From Calamus simplicifolius (taxonomy: Eukaryota; Streptophyta; Magnoliopsida; Arecales; Arecaceae): 64,000 bases of DNA. The stretch is from assembly GCA_900491605.1 (NCBI GenBank), contig UESW01004251.1, positions 651,846 through 715,845 of the forward strand, written 5' to 3'. Made by a program: the position numbers and the translations under genes. Of the stretch, positions 1 to 11,148 are shown piece by piece; position 1 is the first letter of the stretch; every line of letters begins with the position of its first letter. The notes under the pieces were generated by a model. The model made no database searches. It was not told where the DNA came from and saw only the letters and a list, made by a program, of their open reading frames with translations.

Positions 1-373
1 GAGTTCTTAAGTAAGGAGTGTAGATCTTGTCAACCAACCCTCAATTCTTTGAGTGTTGAGTGCATCCCTTCCACTTTAAGATCTTACTTCATTGTTGAAA
101 AAAAAAAAAACCTCTTGGTCCTTTAGATCTGAAGTTTTAAAGGTGGCTTAACTTAGTTTGAAGGTTTCCATACCTTTAGATCCTAATCTTTTTATTTCTT
201 TGAAAGAAGCTTGCACAAGGGTGTTTAGATTTCTGCTTCCGGTTTGATGTTCTTCATTTCTCCCATGCATGAATTCAGCCATAGCTTGGGCTCAAATGTT
301 CATTAAGGGTGGTAATCACTTAGAACACATCACCATCCCCTCATTCCACCAATTTTTTTTTCATGCCCCATCA
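1..373 (+). repeat. 5' LTR of chromovirus (3' part only)
   Basis: This block is nearly identical to 7221-7592; I see only a 2-base indel, one base in a poly-A run and a few substitutions. It ends in CCCCATCA just before the primer-binding site. The first part of the LTR lies left of the window. Confidence 0.93.
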
Positions 374-377
374 GCTT

Positions 378-389
378 TGGTATCAGAGC
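378..389 (+). other. Primer-binding site, initiator-Met tRNA
   Basis: TGGTATCAGAGC matches the complement of the 3' end of plant initiator methionine tRNA, four bases after the LTR end. This is where minus-strand DNA synthesis is primed. Confidence 0.9.
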
Positions 390-1661
390 TTTGGTCTCTA
401 AGTTAAGCTTGTAAGTTGCTGGAATTTCTGTTCTAGTTTTAGTCGAGATTTTCATGAATTTTTTTGTAATTTTTTAAGGGTTAAAAAATAAATAAAAATT
501 TATTTTCTGCACTTTAGGACTTTAGGTTCCAAAATCTAAAATTAAAAAAATATATTTTAGAGTTTTGGAATAAAAAAAATTTGAGTTCTTAGGTTGTTTT
601 CTGGAAGACTGTTTTGGTTCCCTCCATTAAATTTGATTTTAAAAAAATAAAAAAAATAATTTTTTAATTTGAGATCTGAGATTTAGACTTCAAATTCTGT
701 TATTTTTCACTTAAAGTTTGAATTTAGAGGGGTTTTTAAATTTAAAATTTAAATTTTGAAATAGGTAGTAGAGAGTTTGTTAAGCTGCTAGAATCTTCTA
801 GCAACTACTATCATAACAACTTCCTCAACCAAATTTTAAAAAAAAAATTGAATTCAAATTTCAAAATCTAGGATTTTCACTCTGAGATCTAACTAATTCA
901 ATTTTCATTTTGAATTTTTGAAAATTTAAAACTTTAAATTTCAAATTTTCAAAACCGGGTTAGTTGAAGGTTAGTTAGAAGCTGCAAATTTTATTTAACC
1001 ACTTTTACCTCCAAGAATGAAATTTTAATCTAAATTTTAAAATTTTTAAAAAAATTAGCTTCTGAAATCTAGACTTCAAGATTTGAATTTCTCAATTTAA
1101 GTTTGCATTTGCTGAATTTTAAAATTAGATTAAATTTTACTTAATTGTACTAAGTCTAGTCGATTGTGCTAGTTAATTGCTGAAATTGTGTGCATCCATA
1201 TATACATAAACCATCTTAAGGGCATTCAATATAACATAAGGGGAGGAGTTAATAACCTTTCCTTAGCCCACAACAACCATCCTCATTATGCATTGACCTA
1301 AGCCTTAATTAAAATCAAGTATGCACCTAAATTAAGGACACCAACAAGTCGGGTTCAAGTGCAAGAGGAGACAAAGCACTATTTGAGTTTGTAATTATTC
1401 TTAGAAACTGGTGTCTAAGACTAGAGGTCTAATGGCAAATGCCTTAAGCGGACTTGCGGTTCTTTAATTGGGTCCTTGCGAAAGCAAGGGGGGCCTCCCG
1501 CATTCCCACCTCTTACCTGGCCAGTGACAAAGGTAATTGCATCCTTAACTAGTACCTAGTCAAGTCTTGTATTTTGAACTTCTAGGTTTAGGAGCCCTAG
1601 AAGCTAGGTTTGTACTTCTTGTTTTATAGGTCAAAAGTTCTATCTTTCTTGGTTTGTACCT
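390..1661 (+). other. Long AT-rich untranslated leader of chromovirus
   Basis: About 1.27 kb lies between the primer site and the gag start, with no long ORF. It is dominated by A/T runs and scrambled variants of AAATTTTGAAATTT. It would contain the packaging signal in a working element, but no specific signal could be recognised. Confidence 0.7.
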
Positions 1662-2648
1662 ATGGATCCTAATCTTGAACTCTTTATGAGGACCCTGACT
1701 GAAAAGTTAGACACTGTAACTGAGCAATTAGGGCAAATCAACAAAGAATTAGGTCAAGTAAAAGATAGAGTTGAGACCCTTGAAGAGCCTCAAAGGATCC
1801 CCATCGAACCTGAATCATCTAGGTCAATTCCTCGAGGTCCAAGAGCCCAATATCATGTGCACATCCCTGAATACAATCCAAGGAGACTTGATCCTGATTT
1901 CATGGAAGAAGCCCGTCGAGTCCATCGGCCTGACTTTACTCCTGATCGTATCCCTAGGCGACCTCACCAGGATTACTTAGATCAAGATGAAAGAGCCATG
2001 AGGAACATTCGATTAGAGGCTCCTATCTTTGATGGAAGCCTAGACCCTAAAGCTTATGTTGATTGGGAGGGAGAAATGGATCAATATTTTGAATGGTATG
2101 AGATGACCGAGGAGAGAAAGTATAAGTTTGCCAAACTGAGGTTAGTCCGCCAGGCTAGGTTATACTGGGAGAATATCGGGCGAATGCTTAGGCAAAGAGG
2201 AGACATGCCCATAACCACTTGGAGAGCTATGAAAATCAAGCTTAGGGAAAAGTATGTCCCTATGTCCTATCACCAAAGACTATTAGATCAGTGGCAAAGA
2301 TTATACCAGGGCAATAAGACTGTGTCTGAATATATTACCAAGTTTGATGAGTTTGCGATGAGGTGTAACATTGATGAATCAGAAGCTGTAACATTGTCTA
2401 GGTTTAGAGCCGGTTTGCGTGAAGAAATTCAAAAGGAATTATTTCTAAGAGAAATCACTGACCTAGACCAAGCCTATCAAATAGCCAGAGATTGTGAAAG
2501 GTTTCAAAGGGGACCGATAGTCAGAAGACCCGAACTAAGTAAGATTAGCACCCCTACTCAGAAACCAGGGTTCAACCAAATGCGACCAAATCACCCCACT
2601 CCTACTATCCCATCCGGTCAAACGAGTGACAAGGGTAAGGCCCTGTAG
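1662..2648 (+). pseudogene. Chromovirus gag, truncated by frameshift
   Basis: The 328-residue reading frame starts MDPNLELFMRTL. Residues about 5-45 form a predicted coiled coil, 50-110 are Pro/Arg-rich, and 115-280 match the plant retrotransposon gag (capsid) family: a W-rich core with the segments ARLYWENI, TWRAMKIKLREKY and YHQRLLDQWQRLYQG. The capsid protein packages element RNA in cytoplasmic particles. Translation stops at TAG 2646-2648, just before the zinc knuckle, which lies in another frame. The shift looks like loss of one base in the C run around 2641. The frame is otherwise open, so this is either a recent lesion or a sequencing error. Confidence 0.85.
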
Positions 2649-3645
2649 TTCAAAAGAGTAACAACCCGAATGTCCATTGTTTTAAATGTAACAGGAAGGG
2701 ACACTATGCCAACCAATGCCCTGCCCGTTCTCTACACATAGGAGAACTAGCTGAAGAGGACCCTGAAGATACTAAAGAGTTTGAAAAAGAGGTATATGAG
2801 GCTGAATCCAATCTGATCAATGAATATGATGAAGAGGAAGAAGAGATTGATTATGATGAGACTTTGGGTGTTGTTAGAATTTTGACCCAAACAAAGGAAA
2901 AGGAGGATTGGAGAAGAACTAATATACTCCAAACATTTGTTAAGATAGGGGAGAAGGTTTATAAAATCATTATAGACAATGGGAGTTGTGTGAATGCTAT
3001 TTCCACTAAAGCCATTAAGAATTTAAGCTTGACCCCTGTTCCCCATCCCAATCCATACAAAGTTTCTTGGATAGATTCAACATCCATTCCCATTAAATCA
3101 GATGTCAAGTTCCCATTCAAATCCAATCCTATCATGAACAAGTCTGGTGCGATGTACTACCCATGGGCGTAAGTAGCATCATTTTGGGTAGACCTTGGTT
3201 GTATGATCATGATGCAACTTTATATGGTCAATCCAATTCTTGTGCTTTCAACCATCTAGGGAAAAAGCTTATCATTAACTCGACCCCACCTAAGGACAAT
3301 ATCAAGAAAGGGTCTAGTGATTTGAAAGAGAAGAAACAAGATCTGAATTTGATCAGTGTCAAGGAAATAGAGAAAGAAATCAATGAAGGATCACCTATGT
3401 GGATTTTGGCACTTAAAGAAAGTCGGAATGAAGATCCTAAGGAACCACCTCAAGAAGTCACAAAGATCTTAGAAGACTTTAAGGATGTATTCCCAGAAGA
3501 TTTACCCAATCACCTGCCCCCACTTAGGGATATTCAACATACAATTGATCTAGTCCCAGGAGCCACCTTGCCTAACCTACCTCACTATAGAATGAATCCT
3601 ACTGAGCACGCTGAGCTACAAAGACAAGTTGGAGATCTCCTCTAG
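2649..3645 (+). pseudogene. Gag zinc knuckle, protease and linker remnant
   Basis: In the frame shared with position 2864 a CCHC knuckle (CX2CX4HX4C, CFKCNRKGHYANQC) lies at about 2678-2719, followed by an acidic linker. A retropepsin-like segment follows at about 2935-3020, with DNGS where active proteases have D-S/T-G-S. Another frame change near 3160 leads to 3163-3645, which carries the rest of the protease (IILGRPWL) and the start of RT. That stretch ends at an in-frame TAG (3643-3645) where related elements have a sense codon. The protease would cleave Gag-Pol; this copy cannot make it. Confidence 0.8.
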
Positions 3646-4800
3646 AAAAAGTTTATTAGGGAGAGTTTAAGTCCTTGTGCAGTACCTGCCCTACTGACCC
3701 CGAAGAAGGATGGCACTTGGAGAATATGCATCGATAGTCGTGCCATCAACAAAATTATGGTCAAGTATCGATTTCCTATCCCTCGCCTTGATGATATGCT
3801 TGACATGATGACCTGAGCCACTATATTTTCAAGATTGATCTTAAGAGTGGTTATCACCAGGTTAGGATCAAACCTGGAGATGAGTGGAAAACTGCATTCA
3901 AAACTAAGGATGGTCTTTATGAGTGGTTGGTTATGCCCTTTGGTCTATCAAATGCCCTAGTACATTTATGAGGATCATGACTCAAGTTTTAAGACCTTTC
4001 ATAGGAAAATTTGTTGTAGTATATTTTGATGACATCCTCATCTATAGTAAGACTAGGGAAGACCATTTAGATCATCTTAGACAAGTCTGTTACACCCTTA
4101 GAAAGGAAAATCTATATGCCAATCTGAAGAAGTGTGAATTCATGACTAACAGAGTAACCTTTCTAGGGTTCATTGTTACTACTAATGGTGTTTCTGCTGA
4201 TCCCGAGAAAATTAAGTCCATAGTCGAGTGGCCCGAACCCAAGAACATACATGACGTCCGTAGCTTCCACGGTCTTGCCACCTTCTATAGGAGATTCATC
4301 CAAGGGTTTAGCACCATTGTTGCTCCAATCACGGATTGTCTTAAGAAAGAAATTTTGAATGGACCAAACAAGCCAATAAAGCCTTCCTTGAGATTAAAGG
4401 AAGAATGACACAAGCACCAATCTTAAGGTTGCCTGACTTCTCTAAAGTTTTTGAGGTTGCTTGTGATGCCTCTGGGATTGGAATTGGTGGAGTTTTAAGT
4501 CAAGAGAACCATCCGGTAGTTTTTTTAGCGAGAAACTAAATGGCACAAAGTTGAGATATTCCACCTATGACAAGGAGTTATATGCGGTAGTTCAGGCTTT
4601 GAAATATTGGAGACATTACTTGTTACGCAGGAGTTTGTTCTATTTTCGATCATGAAGCCCTCGATTCCTTAGCTCCCAAAAGAAGTTAAACCCTAGGCAT
4701 GGAAAATGGGTAGAGTACATCCAAGCTTACACCTTTGTTCTAAAACACCGTGCTGGTTCTGACAATAAGGTTGCCGATGCTTTAAGTCGACGTTCTATGC
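3646..4800 (+). pseudogene. Chromovirus reverse transcriptase and RNase H, frameshifted
   Basis: RT motifs are visible but spread over several frames: PKKDGTWRICID near 3700, a break at about 3815, the palm YFDD at 4022-4033 in a 161-codon frame (3923-4408), and LGFIVTTNGVSADPEKI after it. A frame break at about 4350 precedes RNase H (VACDASGIGIGGVL at about 4452-4500), which is broken again near 4530 and 4625. The C-terminal segment AGSDNKVADALSRR lies near 4755-4795. These domains copy element RNA into DNA. The catalytic YFDD is preserved, but no continuous product is possible. Confidence 0.87.
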
Positions 4801-6510
4801 TCTTGACGTCCGTAAGTACTGAAGTCACAGGATTTGATAAGTTGAAGGAAGAGTATAAAAGTTGCCCTAACTTTAGTGAGATTTTTGAATCTGTCAGTCT
4901 AAGGCCTTCTAGAGAATACAAAGACTTTACTCTTCATGATGGGTTCCTTTTTAAAGGAGATAAGTTGTGTATTCCCCGAACCTCAATTAGGGAATTCTTG
5001 ATTTGGAAATCCATGCCGGAGGTTTAGCGGGCCATTTCGGAAGGAATAAAACTATTCTAGCTTTGGAGGAACAATTCTTTTGGCCCAGCTTAAAACGAAA
5101 TGTTGCCCAAGTCGTAGCCCAGTGTAGGACATGTGCTGTTGCTAAAATGCAAAAATAAAACACTGGACTATACACCCCTTTACCCGTCCCTGATCGACCT
5201 TGGCAAGACATCAGTATGGACTTTGTGTTGGGACTACCAAAGACCTTAAGGAGACACGATTCCATCTTTGTGGTAGTCGATAGATTTTCTAAAATGGCAC
5301 ATTTTCTGCCTTGTTCCCAGACCTTCGATGCATCAAAAGTGGCCAAGTTATTTCTAGATGAAGTGGTTAGATTACACGGGTTACCTAAAACCATCGTGTC
5401 TGATAGGGATGTTAAGTTCACCAGTTACTTTTGAAAACCCTATGGCACCTGCTAGGAACCAAGTTAAACTTTTCTACCACTTATCACCCCCAAACTGATG
5501 GTCAAACAGAAGTTGTAAATAGAAGTCTTGGAAATATGTTGAGATGTTTAGTGGGAAAACATACTGGAAATTGGGACCTTTTACTGCCACGTATAGAGTT
5601 TGCCTATAATAGTTCAGTTAACAGATCCACTGGAAAAAGTCCTTTTGAGATTATTCATGGGTACAAACCAAGAAAGCCAATAGACCTCATTCCATTGCCC
5701 ATGCATGTACGAACATCAGAGTCTGCTGAGTCATATGCACAACACATTAGGGATTTACACAAAGAAATTAGCGAGAAAATCCATATAAGCAATGAGAGTT
5801 ACAAGCATATGGCTAATTCCCATAGAAGAGCAAAAGAATTTCATGTAGGAGACTTTGTCATGATAAGGCTCAGACCTGAACAGTTTTCAAAGGGAACTAT
5901 GAAGAAACTACACGCCCGTGGTGCAGGTCCTTTCAAAATAATAAAAAGAATTGGACCTAATGCTTATATACTGGACCTACCTTCTGACTTTGGTATTAGT
6001 TCCACCTTTAATATTTCAGATCTGGTAGAATACAAGGAACCAACAATGAATCCCAGTGAGTTTTTAGGACCTGATCCATCCTTTGAGAGTGAACCAATCC
6101 CAGAGTGTCCACCAGCCACAAAGCGAGAAAGAATTGAACGGATATTAGATGACAAGATTGTCACTACCCGAAATAAAGACTATCAACGCTACTTGGTCCA
6201 TTGGCAAGGTAGACCTGATTCTGAAGACTCATGGATCACTCAAGAAGAACTGCAAAGGATCGATCCAGATCTGCTTGAATATTACCAAAGCCAAAATGAT
6301 CCATACTCGTCAGGGCCGAGTTTTTTTCACCCGGAAGAATTGATGGGGACATCAGCAAGAAGAAAAGGTTGCAGACTGACACTCTTTGGTTTTGTAGTTA
6401 ATCTACTTTCCGCAGGTTCCACTTACTCGAGCCAAGAGTTTCAATTGCAACTCATGCTGCAAAATTTCAACTTCTGCCAAGTCTCAAAGTATCGACACTT
6501 CCTGCCTTGA
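4801..6510 (+). pseudogene. Chromovirus integrase with C-terminal chromodomain
   Basis: The HHCC zinc-binding part is at about 5010-5145, followed by a stop near 5156. The catalytic core has its three acidic positions in MDFVLGLP (5216), VSDRDVKF (about 5398) and TDGQTEVVN (about 5500), with a one-base loss at 5431-5434 splitting them. A 359-codon frame, 5431-6510, holds the core end, the GPF/Y-like module (GAGPFKIIKRIGPNAYILDLP) and a chromodomain at about 6121-6300 with YLVHWQGRPDSEDSWI. Chromodomains in this family direct insertion toward marked chromatin. The frame runs about 170 bp into the 3' LTR before stopping, so U3 would encode the end of Pol. Confidence 0.9.
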
Positions 6511-6550
6511 GTCAACACTGCTATCAAGACATCAAGTCTTCTCTTTGGAA

Positions 6551-6660
6551 GTCAAATCTTGGAGGACACATGGAGGTATCTGATGATGACACATGGCAAC
6601 TTAGAAGTCAAATCTTGGAGGACACATGGAGGTATCTGATGATGACACATGGCAAACTAA
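6551..6660 (+). repeat. 56-bp tandem duplication in LTR U3
   Basis: The block beginning GTCAAATCTTGGAGG at 6551 recurs at 6607 with almost no change, giving about two copies of a 56-bp unit upstream of the TATA box. Such U3 duplications often act as enhancers, but this is not shown here. Confidence 0.85.
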
Positions 6661-6790
6661 GGAGGTGCCACATGGAAGCTGGTGCAACCAAATTTGTTAG
6701 GGATTGATTGTAATTAGTTAGCTATATCATAACTAATCCTTAGATTGTTATGATCTTTTAGTTTTTTGGGCTGAAATTTCTGGAAGTCCT

Positions 6791-6810
6791 TTGGCCTATA
6801 AATAGGCCAA
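6791..6810 (+). promoter_or_regulatory. TATA box of chromovirus LTR inside a palindrome
   Basis: CTATAAATAG sits inside TTGGCCTA-TAAA-TAGGCCAA, whose 8-base arms are perfect reverse complements. It lies 451 bp into the LTR and is the likely core promoter for genomic RNA. Confidence 0.7.
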
Positions 6811-7839
6811 GCTTTCCCTCTTGTAGATATGAAGTTTGAGAAATAAAATCAAGTTTATTTGATTTCTTTTGCCAAGTGCCTTGTTCATCTTTGAGTATGA
6901 AGAGGGTGAGATGCTCTTAGTTTGAGTTGAGGCTCGTGTTTCCCTAGTCTTAGATCTAGGTCACTCCTTGAGGGAGAGGGTGAGAGGCCCAATTTGCTAC
7001 TCTAAACCATTCTACCAAGGTTCCATAATAGTTTCAGGAAGAAGGACAAGTGCTACCCAAGTCTCAGCAAAATTTTTCAAATCCTTCCTTTCCTTGTTCG
7101 ATTTTTTTATTTCCTTCAATTCCTTTGCCTCCACGGTCTTACTTCTGATCACTTGCAGGTTCTCTTGAGGATGTTAGAGTTGAGGATGATGGCTCCACGT
7201 CAAGGATCAAGTGCCAAGGTGAGTTCTTAAGTAAAGTGTAGATCTTGTCAACCAACCCTCAATTCTTTGAGTGTTGAGTGCATCCCTTCCACTTTAAGAT
7301 CTTACTTCATTGTTGAAAAAAAAAAAAAACCTCTTGGTCCTTTAGATCTGAAGTTTTAAAGGTGGCTTAACTTAGTTTGAAGGTTTCCATACCTTTAGAT
7401 CCTAATCTTTTTATTTCTTTGAAAGAAGCTTGCACAAGGGTGTTTAGATTTCTGCTTCCGGTTTGATGTTCTTCATTTCTTTCATGCATGAATTCAGCCA
7501 TAGCTTGGGCTCAAATGTTCATTAAGGGTGGTAATCACTTAGAACACATCACCATCCCCTCATTCCACCAATTTTTTTTTCGTGCCCCATCAACTGGGCC
7601 AGCTGGAGCAGGGTCCGGGATGGCTAGGATGGAGCTGGGAGTCCAGAGAAGGGAGTTGGGAGATGGAGCCTTGGAACAGAGGTTCGGAAGGCTGGGAGCG
7701 GCTGTAATAAAGCCATGTCCCCAGATCTTTGCATTAGAGCATAATCGGGATCCGAGAAGCAGGGAGCCAGGGCCGACTGCTTCGAGTCGGCCGAGACAGG
7801 GAACAACAGAGTCAAGAACCGAAACCGCCTAGGAGGAGA

Positions 7840-8049
7840 GGCGCCTAGGAGCTCAGGGCTGCCTAGAAGGAAACCGCCTGGGAGGAGGCCGCCAAGGAGC
7901 ACAGGGCCGCTTAGAAGGAAACCGCCTTGGGAAGACGCCGCCTAGGAGCACAGGGCCGCCTAGAAGGGAACCGCCTTGGGAGGAGGCCGCCTAGGAACAC
8001 AGGGCTGCCTAGAAGGGAACCACCTTGGGAGAAGGCCATCTAGGAATTG
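7840..8049 (+). repeat. 49-bp GC-rich minisatellite, about 4 copies
   Basis: Units begin at 7840, 7888, 7937, 7986 and 8035 (spacing 48, 49, 49, 49), with the pattern GCCGCCTAGGAGCACAGGG followed by GCCTAGAAGG and CCGCCTTGGGAGGAG. Within each unit the sub-motif CCGCCTAG/TGG occurs about three times, so the array has a 16-bp-scale substructure. Its period is not a multiple of three, so it is not a protein repeat. Confidence 0.85.
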
Positions 8050-8516
8050 CCGGGACTGATGAGGATAGCACATGGGGTCAATTGGCCCCATCACGAGTAT
8101 ATTGAGAGACTAGCTAGCAGTGGCAAATTAAAGTGAGGTAATCGTTGGGCCCGAGGCTTACAAGGGCATGATGTCGATGCATGGTGGCTGTACACATGAG
8201 GTTAAGATGGATCGATACTTCACTTTTAAGAGGCTTATTGCATGCACAACAAATCCAAGTTTGTAGCTGCAGCAACTTAAAGCTTCATCCAAAAAACATA
8301 GAGGTAGAGCAGTTAGAGGAGTCCAGGAAGTGGCTATGGAGATGATACCACGGAAGCGGGCACGGAGGGCAAAGCATGGAGGTGAAATGATTAGAGGAGG
8401 TTAGAGTTTAAGCATGTTCAATACTTCACCTTTAAGGGGCTTGTTGGATGCACTGCAAATCCAAGCTAGTCTGAAGTTGCAGCAACCTAAAAAATCACCC
8501 GAAGAAAGTTGGTAGA

Positions 8517-8615
8517 AGAAATCATTGGATTCTTTGGCCTGTATAAATGTTCATAACCTATAACACCTGTGAAGCTAAATGCATGCTTGCACAAGTCTTT
8601 ACAAACTTTTTTTGT
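8517..8615 (+). repeat. Dispersed non-coding repeat, copy 1
   Basis: Contains the pattern 'GGCCTGTATAAATGTTCA ... AATGCATGCTTGCACAAGTC' shared, with divergence, with about 9741-9852, 12081-12180 and 12383-12482. The family type is not recognised; no coding capacity is seen. Confidence 0.5.
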
Positions 8616-9740
8616 TTAAATCTTTGCATCTCATTAAAGGGTTTAAATCTGATCAAATCCAATTACAAGCATCATGTAAAAAATTATAAGCCTCGGAACT
8701 CATCTAAGAAAAGAAATTGAAAGGTAGTATTTAATTCTTTGATCTGTATAAGCATTTAAAATTTTTGAGACACAACAAAAAGGAGCTATTAGCAACTAGA
8801 ATGCTTCTAATTACTAAGAAGTACCATACAATAAATAGAATTTTGTTATAAATATGAATATAATGTCCACAATTTATGGCATTATGCAATCAACATTTTT
8901 GCCTCAAATTTATAATCAATTGCCAGATATTAGAGAATATGGGATATTATTTTAATGATTTTTTTTAACAAATGTTAAAAAATCACACTTTGCCTTGCAT
9001 TTATGATAAACTCTTTGGGTCTTAATTTGTAACTCATCTTTATTTTTCTAATGAAAATATTAGAATCATGTTTTGTTTCTCCTAAAAACTTGGCCATAGA
9101 ATTACTCCTTATATATTTTTCCCATCAACTTGGCTAAGGATCTCGATTACCAATCAAAACATGAAAAAAAATATAAAAATCTATAAATTATTTAGATTTA
9201 TATACTAAATACCATTGTTTTATTGTAGCATAAATAGAATTTTCTATATTTTAAAGATCTTGTAAGAAAAATATAAACAAATATGGGTAATTTTGAAATT
9301 GATATTTGTAAATATATTAAACGAAATTGTTTTAAAACCATCAAAAAAATAAAATAAAATGAAGTCATTAACTTCCTATTTTTATCAAAAGGAAAAAGAT
9401 TGATTTTTTTATGAAAAAATAGGTAATAAAATATGAAATATCATATTCCAAATAAACATATTTTATCATGAGTCTTAGCTTTGAGTAAGTATAATAATGC
9501 TAAGTTGTAATAAAATTAAATATTGCTATGGTAGTCAGGTAGTTGTTATCTAGTTAAGGCGACATTGGTTTAAATATATTCAAATCTACTAACAACAAAA
9601 ATGACAATTAGCTCATGGTTAATCCCAAAAGATTCTATACTACAGTGTCCTCTTATCACATATGGGCGAGGGTAGAAGTCCACTTTTATACCAATAATAA
9701 TGTACCTCATAAACTTACTAAAAAAATTAGTTAGAAGAAA

Positions 9741-9852
9741 ATTTTGAGATTCCTTGATCCTATATAAATGCTTAAGATCTTTCTATCTTACAAATCATGC
9801 GAGACTAAAGATGCTACCACTAGTTTTCATGTACTTATTTAAATCTTGGCAT
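9741..9852 (+). repeat. Dispersed non-coding repeat, copy 2
   Basis: Shares 'CCTTGATCCTATATAAATGC-TTAAGATCTTTC' with the copies at about 8517 and 12383. It abuts the CACTA insertion, which appears to have landed at its end. Confidence 0.45.
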
Positions 9853-10213
9853 CCACTACAAAAAATTTTGTTGTAGCAATTCTTTTTTCCCGATGCTAGG
9901 GGTGAGTGTCAAAAATTACTGTAATCTGCCAAGGCTTGTTGAAAGTGTTGGCAGATAAAAATTTTTAACGACGCTAATAAGCATCGGGCTCCGCCAACCC
10001 AATCTTCTGCAAATCATACCCAGCTACAGACGGTTGAGCTCTCAACAGCGGGCTCCAAAGCCACCCGGAATTCAAAGTTTCATCAAATCCAATTTAATTT
10101 GGGAATTAGAAAGAGATCTATAAGAGGAAGGAAAGCCTTTGGAATTGGGGTATAGAAGAAAAGATCTTGAAGATCGTGCAGGGTTGCCTTCACCATCGGA
10201 TAAGGAGAAGGAG

Positions 10214-10324
10214 ATGAAGAAGGCCAGGGTCTTCTCTGCTTCTGTCGCCATCGCGTCCTCAGTGACTATTGCCTTTGGCTTCGACCGCCATGCCACCGCC
10301 CACCCTTCCTCCTCCGCCAATGAG
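10214..10324 (+). pseudogene. Possible captured first exon inside CACTA element
   Basis: From an ATG in good context, 37 codons run MKKARVFSASVAIASSVTI onward to SSANE and end at GAG followed by GTACTC, a plausible splice donor. The segment is GC-rich with coding-like composition, unlike the AT-rich surroundings. It resembles the hydrophobic N-terminus of a small plant protein, perhaps organelle- or secretion-targeted, but the parent gene cannot be named. A possible acceptor (TTGCAG) lies near 10418, with no recognisable continuation. CACTA elements commonly capture gene pieces, so this is probably a fragment and not a gene. Confidence 0.4.
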
Positions 10325-11148
10325 GTACTCTCCTTCGAAACTCGAACCCTAGATTCTGAGAGTTCTTGATCCTTTTTTTCCTCTTTTTCTATGGGGATTT
10401 CTTAAAATGGATTGCAGGGTTCGGGTGGAAGCCAATAGCGGCTGCATAGAAAGAAAGGAGGGGTGCAGGCCACTGGCAGCAGGGGGGAAGTTGGGAGGAG
10501 AGCTGGCCTGCTCGGCATGGCCCTATGGGAAGTAGAAAACGAAAGATCCAACTGCTGGGAGCTTGGCGGCAGGGCCAGCGTAGGCATGCCATACTCGGGG
10601 ATTCACCAGCGAGAGCCCGATGGAACCTCTCTCTTTTCTCTTTCCGTCGCTCTCTTCATTCGTTGGCTTTCTTGAGTTCATTTTGCTATAAATGCTTTAT
10701 GAGCTACAGCACTTCTATTTGTACTCTCTTTAATTTGAGCAGTTTAATAAAATAGAGATACAAAAAAGGCACGCAAAATGAATAACCTATAGTGCATAAT
10801 CCATGCTAACTTTCTTTAAAAAATTGCCCAAAAATAACAAGCAGCTGTTCACCTATAATTTTCACCCATGAGGCTTTTGTTTCTCTCTGCTTCAAGACCT
10901 ATCTCTTCTCTCTCTATAAATACCAGAAAGAGCTGAGAGAACTACCCACAGCTAAGCTTCTAAGGCGAGCTTTAGCTCATTGGAACGTTCGCTCCGAGTT
11001 GTTAGTCTTCTTCCCTTTCTCATGGTTCTTATATTGGCAGTGGGAAGTGTGGCTTGATCCATCCCGTCGGAGCATTGATCCGGGGTCGCACCTATGTAAA
11101 ACCCACCCAAGCCACCGGAAGTGGCCGGGCATCATTTTGAGTTTGCCA

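Larger units (their letters stand above)
1..7592 (+). mobile_element. Ty3-gypsy chromovirus, left end outside window
   Basis: This is an LTR retrotransposon with the order LTR, iMet primer site, long leader, gag, protease, RT, RNase H, integrase, chromodomain, LTR. Protease-RT-RNaseH-integrase order and a C-terminal chromodomain define a Ty3-gypsy chromovirus; the gag resembles CRM or Galadriel lineages, but the clade is not certain. The right LTR begins TGATGGGG and ends CCCCATCA, an 8-bp terminal inverted repeat that fixes its ends. The left LTR is cut by the window edge, so the target duplication cannot be checked; the 5 bp after the right end are ACTGG. LTR copies are almost identical over the shared 372 bp, yet the coding region carries many frameshifts and stops. 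Confidence 0.93.
6341..7592 (+). repeat. 3' LTR of chromovirus, 1252 bp
   Basis: The LTR starts TGATGGGG and ends CCCCATCA, an 8-bp perfect inverted repeat. Its last 372 bp match the window's first 373 bases. No clear polypurine tract precedes it; only CCGGAAGAAT is seen. Confidence 0.92.
7593..9853. other. Non-coding flank between chromovirus and CACTA element
   Basis: No gene was recognised. 7593-8060 is GC-rich and contains the 49-bp minisatellite. A motif of about 80 bp beginning ATACTTCAC occurs at about 8214-8290 and, diverged, at about 8421-8500 (shared core AATCCAAG and GCAGCAAC). The rest (8620-9850) is AT-rich with short open frames only. Confidence 0.6.

Noticed and set aside
7488..7832. 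114-codon open frame
   Set aside because: It begins in the chromovirus LTR and runs into the flanking GC-rich DNA, so it is chance.
10402..10592. Open frames on the minus strand inside the CACTA element
   Set aside because: They overlap antisense to the GC-rich passenger and have no coding signature.
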